The notes below the pieces were generated by a model. That model made no database searches. It was not told the DNA's origin and worked only from the letters and a program-made list of their open reading frames with translations. Source: Nitrospira sp. (lineage in GTDB: Bacteria > Nitrospirota > Nitrospiria > Nitrospirales > Nitrospiraceae). From it: a DNA stretch of 64,000 nt. Location: contig CP126121.1 of assembly GCA_030123625.1 (NCBI GenBank), forward strand, positions 1,032,179-1,096,178, in the 5' to 3' direction. Shown piece by piece: positions 51,496 through 61,796 of this stretch; position 1 is the stretch's first letter; each line of letters opens with the position of its first letter. Made by a program: the position numbers and the translations under genes.

Positions 51496-52116
51496 CTAGG
51501 TCTGTTTGAGCACAATGCGCTCGATCACGTTGGCGACATCCTCACAACGGTCGGTTCCTTCTTCGAAGGTTTCATAAATTTCTTTCCACTTGATGACGGC
51601 GATCGGATTCGCCTCTTTCTCAAACAACTCTGAAATGGCATCGCGTGACACACGATCAGCCTCGTTCTCCAGGCTATTCACCTGTACACCGTACTCTTTC
51701 ACTTCCTCATGAGACATGGCGATATGATCGACCCCGCGACCCACCGCGACGGAAGCACGATAGAGAATATCGCCCAGTCGAATCGCACTCTCGGTAGGCT
51801 GCGTGATCTTATAGATGGCGAACCGGTCGGCCACCGCCTCCACCGCGTCGAGAATATCATCCAGTGCGCTGGCCAAATCGTGGATGTCTTCGCGGTCAAG
51901 CGGAGTCAGGAAGGTTTGATTGAGGCGCAAGGCGATGTCGTGCGTGATCCCGTCTCCTATATGCTCCACTTCCTTGATTCGCTCAATCTTTTGCTGGACA
52001 TTCGCATAGTCCTCCATCAACTCCTTGAGCAGACGGCTTCCCTCAATGACGTTGTGGGCCGCCTGTTTAAATAAGTCAAAAAACGCTTCTTCTTTGGGAA
52101 GCAGGCCGAAAATCAT
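51496..52116 (-). CDS. DUF47 (PhoU-like) phosphate transport accessory protein
   Basis: 206 residues, all-helical PhoU-type fold: MIFGLLPKEEAFFDLFKQAA at the start, EHIGDGITHDIALRLNQTFLTPLDREDI and ALDDILDAVEAVADR. Partner and probable regulator of Pit transporters. Separated from pit by 101 bases on the same strand, likely one operon. pst genes and true phoU are not present in the window. Confidence 0.9.
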   Translation of the reverse strand: MIFGLLPKEEAFFDLFKQAAHNVIEGSRLLKELMEDYANVQQKIERIKEVEHIGDGITHDIALRLNQTFLTPLDREDIHDLASALDDILDAVEAVADRFAIYKITQPTESAIRLGDILYRASVAVGRGVDHIAMSHEEVKEYGVQVNSLENEADRVSRDAISELFEKEANPIAVIKWKEIYETFEEGTDRCEDVANVIERIVLKQT

Positions 52117-52189
52117 CCCTCATACCCCTGATTCACTCTGGTGCGTCGATGATGAGCAACCGCACGAACCGCACTTCCGACCAACGCCT

Positions 52190-53182
52190 TTACCATCGTA
52201 GGAGGCCCGTTGCCCAAGTCAGTCCGCCGCCGAAACTGCCGAGCAGCACCAGATCACCCGGCGAGATGTTCCCGCCGCGAACCACATCATCGAGCGTGAT
52301 CGACAGAGACGCGGAAGACGTATTGCCATAACGTTCGATCACCGATGCCAATCGGTCCTGGCTCATGCCCAGACGATCGGCCACGTGAGACAAGATGCGA
52401 CCGTTTGCTTGGTGGAGGACAACTTGTTTGAGATCGCCGGGACAACATCCGAATTCTTTCAAGATCTCCCGCACGGCCTGTTCTATCCGGCGAACGGCGA
52501 TCCGAAAAAGCGATGTTCCCTTCATGCGAAGCCTATGCTCCTGTTTGCGCACCATGTCTGATGAGAAGGGTTTCCGTGATCCTCCGCCGGAGACCCGAAT
52601 GAGTCCATGATGTGCCCCATCGGCATACAATCTGATTCCCAAGATTCCTCTCCATTCAGGGCTTCGGTTCTCTTCGCCCCGTAGTATGACGGCACCGGCC
52701 CCGTCGCCGAACAACAGCGCCGTCGCTTCATCCCGAAGATCGAGAGATCGGGACTTGACCTCCGAGGCCACGACAAGACAGGTCTTGGCCTGTCCGCTCT
52801 GAATCATGGCCTGTGCCATCGAGAGCCCGTACAAAAATCCCGAGCAGGAGGCGGACACATCGAATGCCCCCACTTGTCGACATCCCAATCCTCGTTGGAC
52901 CAAACAGGCCGTTGAAGGAAATACCATATCGGGAGAGGTCGTGGAAAGAATGATGGCATCGATGGAAGAAGCCGCACAATCCGCAGCATCAAGCGCCCGA
53001 CGTCCCGCCGCGACGGCCATATCGGAAGACGCCTCATGATCGGCGGCCCAATGACGGGTTCGGATACCGGTCAACCGTTGGACGTGTGCCGTCGTGAGCC
53101 CCAATCTCCCGGCTATCTCTTCATTGTGTACGACCCGGGGAGGGAGATAACTGCCTGTTCCAATGATTTTTGCTCGAATCAT
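52190..53182 (-). CDS. fabH: 3-oxoacyl-ACP synthase III-like protein (KAS III)
   Basis: 330 residues, full length. Active-site Cys in DVSASCSGFLYGL (about 113), His in VVLHQANGRIL (about 245) and Asn in ERYGNTSSASLSI (about 275). Condenses acyl-CoA with malonyl-ACP to start fatty acid synthesis. No other fab genes flank it, so a starter-specialised or secondary KAS III is possible. The start was set at the ATG with GAGGGAC upstream. Confidence 0.88.
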   Translation of the reverse strand: MIRAKIIGTGSYLPPRVVHNEEIAGRLGLTTAHVQRLTGIRTRHWAADHEASSDMAVAAGRRALDAADCAASSIDAIILSTTSPDMVFPSTACLVQRGLGCRQVGAFDVSASCSGFLYGLSMAQAMIQSGQAKTCLVVASEVKSRSLDLRDEATALLFGDGAGAVILRGEENRSPEWRGILGIRLYADGAHHGLIRVSGGGSRKPFSSDMVRKQEHRLRMKGTSLFRIAVRRIEQAVREILKEFGCCPGDLKQVVLHQANGRILSHVADRLGMSQDRLASVIERYGNTSSASLSITLDDVVRGGNISPGDLVLLGSFGGGLTWATGLLRW

Positions 53183-53333
53183 GTCCCTCAATTATCGGCT
53201 ACACGGGCGAAATTGCTCGTACTTCCAACGTGGGCCGGGATTATAGGGACCACAAGGGGGTAGGTCAACCAACGTGTCGCCAAACCGCCTGTGTCATTGC
53301 TTTTTTCCCATATCCTTGCTATCTCTATGGCCC

Positions 53334-54296
53334 ATGCATCCTCACTCTCTTCGAATCAGTCCCAGGCCGTTAGCAAGACCAGCGGGGGTATGCCTGGCGG
53401 CGTGGCTCGGCGTTGGCTCTCTGTTCATGGTCTCGTGCGCCGGTGATTTCTCACCCGGCGACGTGCGAAGCGGGATCAAGAAGGCCCTGAGTGGCACCGA
53501 TGAACAAATTTTTCTCGGAGACACGGTTGAGAATCACTACCATCCCAACGTCATCATGAAGCGGGGGGAGGCGTATTTTGAAAAAGAAGAGTACGCGGAG
53601 GCATTAGTCGAGTACAAACATTTCCTGGAGCTCCATCGCAATCACGTCTTGGCTCCGTACGCGGCATTTCGAATCGGAGAAATCCATTTCAAGATGGCGA
53701 AGACCATTGATCGTGATCCTGAACCCATGCAAAAGGCCATCGCCGCATTTGAGCAGATGAGAAAAGAATTTTCCGGCAGCCGGTACGATAGCCAGGCTCA
53801 GCAAAAACTGGAGGAGTGCCATGATTGGATGGCTCAGATGCATCTCTTCGTGGGACAATTCTATTTCCGGCGAGGCTCTTACCTCGCCGCCACGCATCGG
53901 TTCCAGCAAATCTTAAAAGATTATCCTGATAAGCCCGTCGCCGCAGAAGCCTTGTACTTTCTCGCTAAGGCATACCATGAAATGGGAGCCGACGATTGGG
54001 CACGGGAGAATCTGATCGCATTGGTTGAAAAGTATCCGAACAGTACGGCTGCCGGGGATGGAAAGAGCTTGCTGGAGAAAATCGGCGGAGCTCAACCAAA
54101 TACGCTCCTTGCCCAAAAGTCGGAATCGCCCCTCCTTTCCGATGCCGGCCCGGGGATGGTCCGAAGCAATCGACCGGCCGCGAGTCCCTCTCCACCTTCA
54201 GCGATCGGAACGCTCGGCATTCCCCCATCGCTCGACTCGTTTGGCACCACACTGGGACAAGGCTTTACAGTCTGCCGTCTTGGCGCCTGGTGCTGA
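53334..54296 (+). CDS. bamD: BamD-like outer membrane assembly lipoprotein with TPR repeats
   Basis: About 320 residues. The N-terminus is basic, then hydrophobic, ending in a lipobox-like MVSCAG (about residue 35). TPR units of the BamD type follow (AEALVEYKHFLELHRNHVLAP, KAIAAFEQMRKEFSGSRYDSQA, RGSYLAATHRFQQILKDYPD, and ALYFLAKAYHEMG). The C-terminal ~75 residues are Pro/Ser-rich and low in complexity. Works with BamA in outer membrane protein insertion. A GAGxGG-type ribosome site is not evident; an alternative start lies 20 codons upstream. Confidence 0.8.
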   Translation: MHPHSLRISPRPLARPAGVCLAAWLGVGSLFMVSCAGDFSPGDVRSGIKKALSGTDEQIFLGDTVENHYHPNVIMKRGEAYFEKEEYAEALVEYKHFLELHRNHVLAPYAAFRIGEIHFKMAKTIDRDPEPMQKAIAAFEQMRKEFSGSRYDSQAQQKLEECHDWMAQMHLFVGQFYFRRGSYLAATHRFQQILKDYPDKPVAAEALYFLAKAYHEMGADDWARENLIALVEKYPNSTAAGDGKSLLEKIGGAQPNTLLAQKSESPLLSDAGPGMVRSNRPAASPSPPSAIGTLGIPPSLDSFGTTLGQGFTVCRLGAWC

Positions 54297-54393
54297 TTGA
54301 AATAGTAACGAGATAGTAACGAGTGCTGAGGAATGAGTCCTGAGTAAGCAACGGTCGCCCGGAATGTCTTACACCACCTCCTGCTGACGCTAT

Positions 54394-55140
54394 CTACTGC
54401 CCCAGATACCAGCCGATGCCGTATCGCTCTAGGAAACTTGTCACGATGGTGAGCGAATTGGCATAGATCATCACGCCGACGAGGACCAGCATAACGCCGC
54501 TCACCGTCGAAACGCCCCACAGATAAGCCCGCACTTCTTTGAAATACGCTAAGAACCGATCAACGCCCAGTGCCGTCAGAAACAACGGCAATCCTAACCC
54601 GAACGAATAGAATGTCAGCAACACGACTCCATTAAGAAGAGAGTCGGTCGTACTGGCATAGAGAAGAATGGATCCCAGAACCGGCCCGACACAGGGAGTC
54701 CAACCGGCGGCGAATGCGACACCGATCAAGAATGACCCCAGATACCCGGCCGGCCTGCTGCGGAACTGATACCGATGCTCCATTTTTAGAAACTTCAGAT
54801 TCAAAAGTCCGAGCAGATACAGCCCGAATACGATGATCAACACACCACCAATGCGGCGAATCAGATCTTGGTGGGAGATGAGAATCTGGCCGAAAAAGCT
54901 GGCCGAGGCACCGAACGCAATGAAGACCGATGAAAACCCGAAAATAAATAACAACGAGTTCAAGACGATCGCCTTCTTGAACTTCATCCGTTCGGACGCG
55001 TCTGTCAGTTGCTCGACCGACAGGCCGGTAATGTAGGAAATATAACTCGGCACCAACGGCAGCACGCAGGGGGACACAAATGAAAGGAGTCCCGCGGAAA
55101 AGGCGGCAATGAGCGAAATCTGCGGGATGGATTGCGTCAT
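54394..55140 (-). CDS. ccdA: CcdA-family cytochrome c biogenesis protein
   Basis: 248 residues with six membrane helices. The two redox cysteines are in SFVSPCVLPLVPSY (about 24) and AGWTPCVGPVLGS (about 152). Carries reductant across the membrane to periplasmic thioredoxins that reduce apocytochrome c. Two bases separate it from the thioredoxin-like gene upstream, so the pair works together and matches the many c-type cytochromes at the left of the window. Confidence 0.92.
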   Translation of the reverse strand: MTQSIPQISLIAAFSAGLLSFVSPCVLPLVPSYISYITGLSVEQLTDASERMKFKKAIVLNSLLFIFGFSSVFIAFGASASFFGQILISHQDLIRRIGGVLIIVFGLYLLGLLNLKFLKMEHRYQFRSRPAGYLGSFLIGVAFAAGWTPCVGPVLGSILLYASTTDSLLNGVVLLTFYSFGLGLPLFLTALGVDRFLAYFKEVRAYLWGVSTVSGVMLVLVGVMIYANSLTIVTSFLERYGIGWYLGQ

Positions 55141-55142
55141 GG

Positions 55143-55697
55143 CTATGACTTCATCAGTTCGTGAATCAAGTCACGGGCCTCCGGTGAGTCCCAATCACGG
55201 GCACCGAAAATTTTTTGTCGCACGATGCCTCGGCGATCGACCATGAACGTGATCGGAATCGTACGTGCCCCATATGTCAGGCCCACGCGGTATTCCGAGT
55301 CATGAAGAATGGGAAATGTGAACCCCATTTCCCGCTGGAACGGACGGGTGACCGCCGCACCCTGTGGATCCGTCGACACCGCCAGGATTTCGAACTCCCT
55401 TCGCGGCAACGTCCGATACAGCTGTTCCATCGCCGGCATCTCGACACGGCACGGTCCACACCAGGTGGCCCAGAAATTCAATAAGACGACCTTCCCTCTG
55501 AGCTGAGACAAACTCATGGCATTGCCGGTTAGGTCACGCAGCGTGAAATTCGGCGCTTCGTCACCGACTTGAATGACACCGCGTTCGAAGCCCGGCCGTT
55601 TCTTCTGGTGAGGTGATTCTGCCTGGGAGAACGGTGTCGTGCACCACGCACCGACTGCCATAAAAGTGAAACCCAACACCGCTCGATGAAGCTTCAT
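55143..55697 (-). CDS. TlpA/ResA-like periplasmic thioredoxin
   Basis: About 184 residues with a signal peptide (MKLHRAVLGFTFMAVGAW, cut near FSQAE). The AhpC/TSA-type thioredoxin fold has GDEAPNFTLRDLTGN and the active site FWATWCGPCRVEMP (CGPC, about residue 92), followed by a cis-Pro segment IPITFMVDRRG. Probably reduces apocytochrome haem-binding cysteines, receiving electrons from CcdA. An in-frame start seven codons upstream (55718) is possible. Confidence 0.9.
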   Translation of the reverse strand: MKLHRAVLGFTFMAVGAWCTTPFSQAESPHQKKRPGFERGVIQVGDEAPNFTLRDLTGNAMSLSQLRGKVVLLNFWATWCGPCRVEMPAMEQLYRTLPRREFEILAVSTDPQGAAVTRPFQREMGFTFPILHDSEYRVGLTYGARTIPITFMVDRRGIVRQKIFGARDWDSPEARDLIHELMKS

Positions 55698-56006
55698 GTC
55701 AATGATACAGATGGGCACAGTCTAAGCTGCCGTCAAAATAGCCGTGACCGCTACGATCAAGCTTCCATACTTCGTTATCGGTGGATTCTCTTGCGACGAA
55801 CGTATGTTACAAGTCCGTAAAAACCTGAGTCAAGCAGACACGGGTGATAAATTTCCCCCTACGATCGAAGTGATGGACAAAGCCGACTGATCTCTCTAGA
55901 ATTGCCGAAGTTTGTGCGTGGTCTGTCACTCGGCACCACTCGTCACATTCACCATCAGCAGACACAGCAACGCTGGTATTCCATAACCTGAACCCACGAG
56001 GGGTAT

Positions 56007-57155
56007 ATGCGAGACAATTTCTTGTTTACTTCGGAATCGGTCACTGAAGGACACCCGGATAAGATTGCCGACCAGATTTCCGACGGCATCTTAGACGCCA
56101 TTATTGCTCAGGATAAGTATTCCCGCGTCGCCTGCGAAACGATCCTGACCACCGGGATCGCTTTTGTAGCGGGAGAAATTTCCACCAAGGCTTATGTCGA
56201 AATTCCGGATATCATCAGAGATGTCATTAAGGACGTCGGCTACTGCGATGCGTCGTGGGGGTTCGACTTTCATACCTGCTCGGTTCTCACGGCCATTCAC
56301 CAGCAATCAAGTGATATCGCGATGGGGGTCGATTCCGGCGGGGCCGGCGATCAAGGGTTGATGTTCGGCTACGCCACCAATGAAACGGACGAGCTCATGC
56401 CGATGCCGATCGTCTTGGCCCACCGGCTGACCAAGCGTCTGGCGGAGGTGCGCAAAAAGAACATTCTGAAGTGGGTACGGCCTGACGGCAAATCGCAAGT
56501 GACGGTCGAGTACAAAAACGGCAAGCCTGTGAGGATCGATACGATCGTCGTCTCCACGCAACACAGCCCCGATGTGACCAACAAGCAGCTTGAGCGCGAC
56601 ATCATGGAAAAGGTCATCAAGCCCGTGATGCCGAAAGGGCTCTATGATCCAACCGGGGTCAAACATCACATCAACCCGACCGGTCGTTTCGTCGTCGGTG
56701 GTCCGATGGGCGACACAGGCCTCACAGGCCGGAAAATTATCGTCGACACCTACGGTGGCCATGGCAGCCACGGCGGCGGTGCCTTCTCGGGCAAAGACCC
56801 CACAAAAGTGGACCGCTCCGCCTCCTATATGGCCCGATATATTGCCAAGAATCTCGTGGCCGCCGGCTTGGCCGACAAGTGCGAAGTGCAACTGGCCTAT
56901 GCGATCGGAGTCGCCGATCCGGTGTCTGTACTCGTCGACACCAAAGGGACTGAAAAAGTGTCAGTCGATATTCTCGACAAACTCGTGCGCAAGCATTTCC
57001 CCATGACTCCGCGTGGCATCATTGACCATCTCAAGCTTCGACGGCCGATTTTCCGCAAGACGGCCGCGTATGGACACTTCGGACGTACCGAGCCAGAGTT
57101 TACATGGGAGAAAACCGATAAGACGAAGGCGTTGCGCAAGGACGCTGGTCTGTAA
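56007..57155 (+). CDS. metK: S-adenosylmethionine synthetase
   Basis: 382 residues. [18 protein letters not shown] (about 14), [16 protein letters not shown] (about 113) and [18 protein letters not shown] (about 247) are the ATP, methionine and P-loop signatures. Makes SAM from methionine and ATP. Start ATG after GAGGGG. Followed by ahcY, so SAM use and recovery are linked. 310 bases upstream to the tlpA gene carry no recognised riboswitch. Confidence 0.97.
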   Translation: MRDNFLFTSESVTEGHPDKIADQISDGILDAIIAQDKYSRVACETILTTGIAFVAGEISTKAYVEIPDIIRDVIKDVGYCDASWGFDFHTCSVLTAIHQQSSDIAMGVDSGGAGDQGLMFGYATNETDELMPMPIVLAHRLTKRLAEVRKKNILKWVRPDGKSQVTVEYKNGKPVRIDTIVVSTQHSPDVTNKQLERDIMEKVIKPVMPKGLYDPTGVKHHINPTGRFVVGGPMGDTGLTGRKIIVDTYGGHGSHGGGAFSGKDPTKVDRSASYMARYIAKNLVAAGLADKCEVQLAYAIGVADPVSVLVDTKGTEKVSVDILDKLVRKHFPMTPRGIIDHLKLRRPIFRKTAAYGHFGRTEPEFTWEKTDKTKALRKDAGL

Positions 57156-57194
57156 CGACGACAGACTGAGGCCAAGGTTACGGTTTAATAACTG

Positions 57195-58533
<1,339 letters not shown>

Positions 58534-58617
58534 CAGGATGCTGAAAATGTCCCCCGGCGTCGTTCTCAGTCGCCGAGCTCCCTGCGGCCTAGCCGGGATG
58601 CCATTTTGAGCATCCTG
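58534..58617. repeat. Dispersed palindromic repeat after ahcY
   Basis: 84-bp copy with inverted ends CAGGATGCTGAAAATG and CATTTTGAGCATCCTG (one mismatch) and a GC-rich interior that can fold on itself (CCGGCG... and CGGC...). It starts at the base after the ahcY stop codon. Same family as at 1-45, 2702-2912 and 23052-23173. Confidence 0.8.
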
Positions 58618-58730
58618 ATTCAGGCGGTGCTTAAAAGGTAAAGAGCGCATCTCGACGCGCTCAGGGGGACGGATGAAATTGGCGCGCAATAGAGAGCACC
58701 CGCACCACACCTGCTTGAGAGAGGAGAAAA

Positions 58731-58766
58731 CTAAAAGGCCACCTGAGAAGGTGGCCTTTTAGTTTT
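58731..58766 (+). terminator. Rho-independent terminator
   Basis: A perfect 14-bp stem: CTAAAAGGCCACCT at 58731-58744 and its inverse at 58749-58762 with a four-base loop, then TTTTG. Each strand has A/T runs at the stem foot, so it could work in both directions. It ends the metK-ahcY unit. Confidence 0.85.
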
Positions 58767-58876
58767 GAGTCAGTTCTTGCGTGCCTTTCGGGCTATAACT
58801 CTTTACGGGTTTGTTTTTTGTTATAGACCGATTGCAATATCGTGAACGAGTGGTAGAGTGTGGTCAAGGAGCCGCT

Positions 58877-60079
58877 GTGAAATCCTCCACATTCCAACCG
58901 CTGTCGCTTGCAGATTTTGATATCTCCCCGGAGCGGGGATTCCTGCCGTCGGATCCTTGTGAAACGCTGCCCGACTGTCCCACACTGAATCATCTCGGCC
59001 ATGAAATGCCGAAATTGCTGAGTACACATCGGGTCCGGCAGTTTATCGACGAACAACCGTCGTTGCTTTCATCCGTTCCATCTCGCTGGCGCAATGAGGA
59101 ATTACGAGCGGCCATGCGGATTCTTTCATTCGCCGGTCACGCCTATGTTTTGGAAACGCCGGGACAGCCGGCCCTTAAACTACCCTCTCAACTCGCGCGG
59201 CCGTGGTATGAAATTGCCCGGAAGCTCGGCCGTCCGCCGGTGCTTTCCTATGCCTCCTATGCGCTGGACAACTGGCGTCGGCTTGACGGGACGAAACCCA
59301 TTCAGCTCGACAATATCGTGCTGCTGCAGAATTTCCTCGGTGGGCTGGATGAAGAGTGGTTCGTTGTCGTACATATCCAGATCGAACGGCAGGCGGGAAT
59401 CGGCTTGGAGGGATTGCTGAGGGCGATTAACGGAGCCGCGGAAGAGAAGGATGATGAGGTACTATTGGGACTACAGACCTTGGCGTCGTCTCAAACTGCC
59501 ATGCGGGACACGTTGCTCCGCATGAAAGAGCGCTGCGATCCCTATGTGTATTACACTCGCGTACGGCCCTACATTCACGGCTGGAAAAACAATCCGTCGC
59601 TGCCCAACGGCCTCATCTATGACAACGTCGAAGCCTATGCGCAACAACCGCAACAGTTTCGTGGCGAGACCGGTGCGCAGAGCTCGATCGTCCCTTGTCT
59701 TGACGCGGGACTAGGCATCCGTCATGCGCCTGATCCCTTGACGGTCTATCTACAAGAAATGCGGGAATATATGCCGCCCCGTCACCGCGCCTTTCTTCAA
59801 GCCCTGGAGAGCCAGACGGACAGCCAAGGTCGCGCCATCCTTTCCGGCTATGTCCATGATTGTAGGCAGCGTCACCCTGAACTGTGGTCAGCCTACTGTG
59901 CTTGCATTAGCCTATTGGTGAAATTCAGAGAAATCCACATCGGCTATGCAGACAGCTACATCAACCGTCAGCATCAAACGAGTACAAGCAACCCCACGGC
60001 GGTCGGCACCGGCGGCACACCGTTCATGACCTACCTGCAGAAACATCTGGACGAAACCAAACAGGCTATCGTGGCCTAG
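58877..60079 (+). CDS. Indoleamine 2,3-dioxygenase-like haem protein
   Basis: About 400 residues, GTG start with AAGGAG five bases upstream. Family marks: ESQTDSQGRAILSG..., FRGETGAQSSIVPCLDA (the substrate-pocket segment), REIHIGYADSYI with the likely proximal haem His (about 354), and GTGGTPFMTYLQ near the end. Opens the pyrrole ring of tryptophan, giving N-formylkynurenine. Bacterial members can prefer other indoles or act slowly. A cyclase-family hydrolase at 61797 could take the next step. Confidence 0.85.
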   Translation: MKSSTFQPLSLADFDISPERGFLPSDPCETLPDCPTLNHLGHEMPKLLSTHRVRQFIDEQPSLLSSVPSRWRNEELRAAMRILSFAGHAYVLETPGQPALKLPSQLARPWYEIARKLGRPPVLSYASYALDNWRRLDGTKPIQLDNIVLLQNFLGGLDEEWFVVVHIQIERQAGIGLEGLLRAINGAAEEKDDEVLLGLQTLASSQTAMRDTLLRMKERCDPYVYYTRVRPYIHGWKNNPSLPNGLIYDNVEAYAQQPQQFRGETGAQSSIVPCLDAGLGIRHAPDPLTVYLQEMREYMPPRHRAFLQALESQTDSQGRAILSGYVHDCRQRHPELWSAYCACISLLVKFREIHIGYADSYINRQHQTSTSNPTAVGTGGTPFMTYLQKHLDETKQAIVA

Positions 60080-60168
60080 TAGACTATCCCTCCCCTTTCT
60101 GTCAGTTCTAGTTTTTTTCATCGGCAATGGCTCGGTAGTCCCCGTTCCTCCGCCATGCCCCTCCGGAC

Positions 60169-60471
60169 TTATTTCCCAAAGAACTTTTCCACCATCTGAT
60201 CACCACAGCTCACCGCTGCCTCCTGTCGTTTCAAATGTATCAACGAATTCTCATCGGCTATCAATTCATGGAACGGGATATCACTGGACGCCTCGAAAGA
60301 TAGGTCAACAGTGCATAAGTCTTTCCATAGCAGGTTGGACTCAGCATCACGAACTAACCTGCCCTCAGCGGCATATCTCAAATTATAGTAATGAACCCCA
60401 GTACCAGGCCTAGGTTGATAATATTGGAACCGCTGAACCACTTGCCAAAATTGCGTATGGAACTTAAACAC
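60169..60471 (-). CDS. Hypothetical protein
   Basis: 100 residues, no signal peptide, no motif that I know. It starts MFKFHTQFWQVVQRFQYYQP and ends KFFGK. No clear ribosome site. Nearby genes on this strand are pseudogenic, so it may be a fragment. Confidence 0.35.
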   Translation of the reverse strand: MFKFHTQFWQVVQRFQYYQPRPGTGVHYYNLRYAAEGRLVRDAESNLLWKDLCTVDLSFEASSDIPFHELIADENSLIHLKRQEAAVSCGDQMVEKFFGK

Positions 60472-60615
60472 GACTCCTTTATCAATTGATCGATCGACTA
60501 AGAGGGCAGATGTTCAGAAAGAGGCTGTTCTCTGCGAATTGTTCGGAGGCTCCCGATATCCAGTTTCCAACCGAGTCCGCGACGAGTCCACAATAGGATC
60601 TCAAAAGGAGTTTCC

Positions 60616-60947
60616 TTATGTGGCAGAATCGAACAGAGTCCGCACTTCTTGGGTAAGTTCTAACGCATCGGCTTGGGCGATGAGGTCTTCTCGATGAGTC
60701 ACACCGGGTTTTCGCACTGCAACAATACTTCGGGCATCCTGCAAATCAATTGGTCCTCCGGCAAAGAGCTTCAAGAGCACGAGCGCTTGCCAATTCACCA
60801 CTGGTACCGAACAACCAAGTTGTGTGGCTCGTGCAACACCCCATGCCGCCACTGCAAAACTACCGATCAACGCGTACGAATGAAGTAGCGTTCCTTCTGT
60901 GCTTGGTCTAAACGTCCAATAATGTGGCTTAGGGCTTCGGAGAACAC
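60616..60947 (-). pseudogene. Nucleotidyltransferase-type gene with frameshift and internal deletion
   Basis: The 5' part, GTG at 60947, reads FSEALSHIIGRLDQAQKERYFIRTR and stops at about 60868. A shifted frame continues LIGSFAVAAWGVARAT, the start of the minimal nucleotidyltransferase fold (a GGFAVAAWG-like P-loop), then jumps to VPVVNWQALVLLKLFAGGPIDLQDAR, its C-terminal part. The catalytic DxD region that should lie between is missing. The gene overlaps the end of the small gene at 60929 and the pair looks like a common two-gene module. Confidence 0.7.
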
Positions 60948-61111
60948 CGGTTCAAATGGTAGCAGAAATCGGAGAGGTTCAATGCAATCGTCAGTCGTTC
61001 TTCTGGAGTCTGATTCCTCGCCCGTTCAATCTTCTCGTCAGCGAGTTGCCGACTCAGCTTGCTCGGTCGCCGTCGCGGCTCCTTGGAGATCGTCGGTTGC
61101 CGGAATGTCAT
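60929..61111 (-). CDS. Small charged protein, partner of the broken nucleotidyltransferase
   Basis: 60 residues. LADEKIERARNQTPEERLTIALNLSDFCYHL resembles a small conserved protein often found directly before nucleotidyltransferase genes. Its 3' end overlaps the broken gene by 19 bases. Without a working partner it may be losing function; its frame is intact. Confidence 0.6.
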   Translation of the reverse strand: MTFRQPTISKEPRRRPSKLSRQLADEKIERARNQTPEERLTIALNLSDFCYHLNRCSPKP

Positions 61112-61190
61112 GAGTGCGAGTATACATGGGTTTGCTCGAACCTAAAAGAGCAAGGAAGAAAGCCGCTACAATGTCACAGCAGAGACACTG

Positions 61191-61793
61191 ATGGCTAAAA
61201 ATGCACGAGTAGTAGTTGTAGTGGGGATTGATCTTGCTGGGTCACCGAAGCGCCGGACTGGTCTGTGTGTGTTGCGCGATCTGAACGCTGAAACGCGCGT
61301 AGCATTCGGCGATGAGGATATCTTCAATTTCGTCAAAGAGGCCCGCCCCATTCTCATCCCAATTGATGCCCCGCTCAGTTTGCCGAACGGACGGCTGACG
61401 ATTCATGATCGATCTGGCGAACATCTGCGTGAGTGCGACCGGGCACTGCTCCGCTACGGAATCCGATTCTTCCCTGTCACGCTTGGTCCCATGCGGATGT
61501 TGACCGAGCGCGGTCTTGTCCTAAAGAAGCGTCTTGCCGCCATGGGTTATCAGGCCGTGGAGTGTTATCCAGGCGCTGCACAAGACTTGTGGAGTCTACC
61601 ACGGCAACATCAGGATCGAATGGGTTTACTCAATGGGCTCAGAAAACTCGGCCTGCGCGGATTAAAAAAATCCGCGACAAGCGATGAGTTGGATGCAGCG
61701 ACAGCTGCCCTCGTTGGCCGATGGTTTCTCCTGGGTCGGGGTCTGATGCTTGGCGGAGATTCAGGAATCCTGATTCCTGCTGTAGTGGCTTGA
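61191..61793 (+). CDS. DUF429 family protein (predicted nuclease fold)
   Basis: 200 residues. The N-terminal VVVGIDLAGSPKRRTGLCVL is the RNase H-like GIDxA strand typical of DUF429; IPIDAPLSLP, the ECDRALLRYGIRFFPVTLG segment and a late DELDAATAALVGRWFL complete the family signature. The conserved Asp residues could bind a metal. The substrate is unknown. Confidence 0.8.
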   Translation: MAKNARVVVVVGIDLAGSPKRRTGLCVLRDLNAETRVAFGDEDIFNFVKEARPILIPIDAPLSLPNGRLTIHDRSGEHLRECDRALLRYGIRFFPVTLGPMRMLTERGLVLKKRLAAMGYQAVECYPGAAQDLWSLPRQHQDRMGLLNGLRKLGLRGLKKSATSDELDAATAALVGRWFLLGRGLMLGGDSGILIPAVVA

Positions 61794-61796
61794 AAG

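Noticed and set aside
55719..56006. Possible SAM riboswitch before metK
   Set aside because: I could not draw any of the known SAM-binding cores; only ordinary intergenic sequence was seen.
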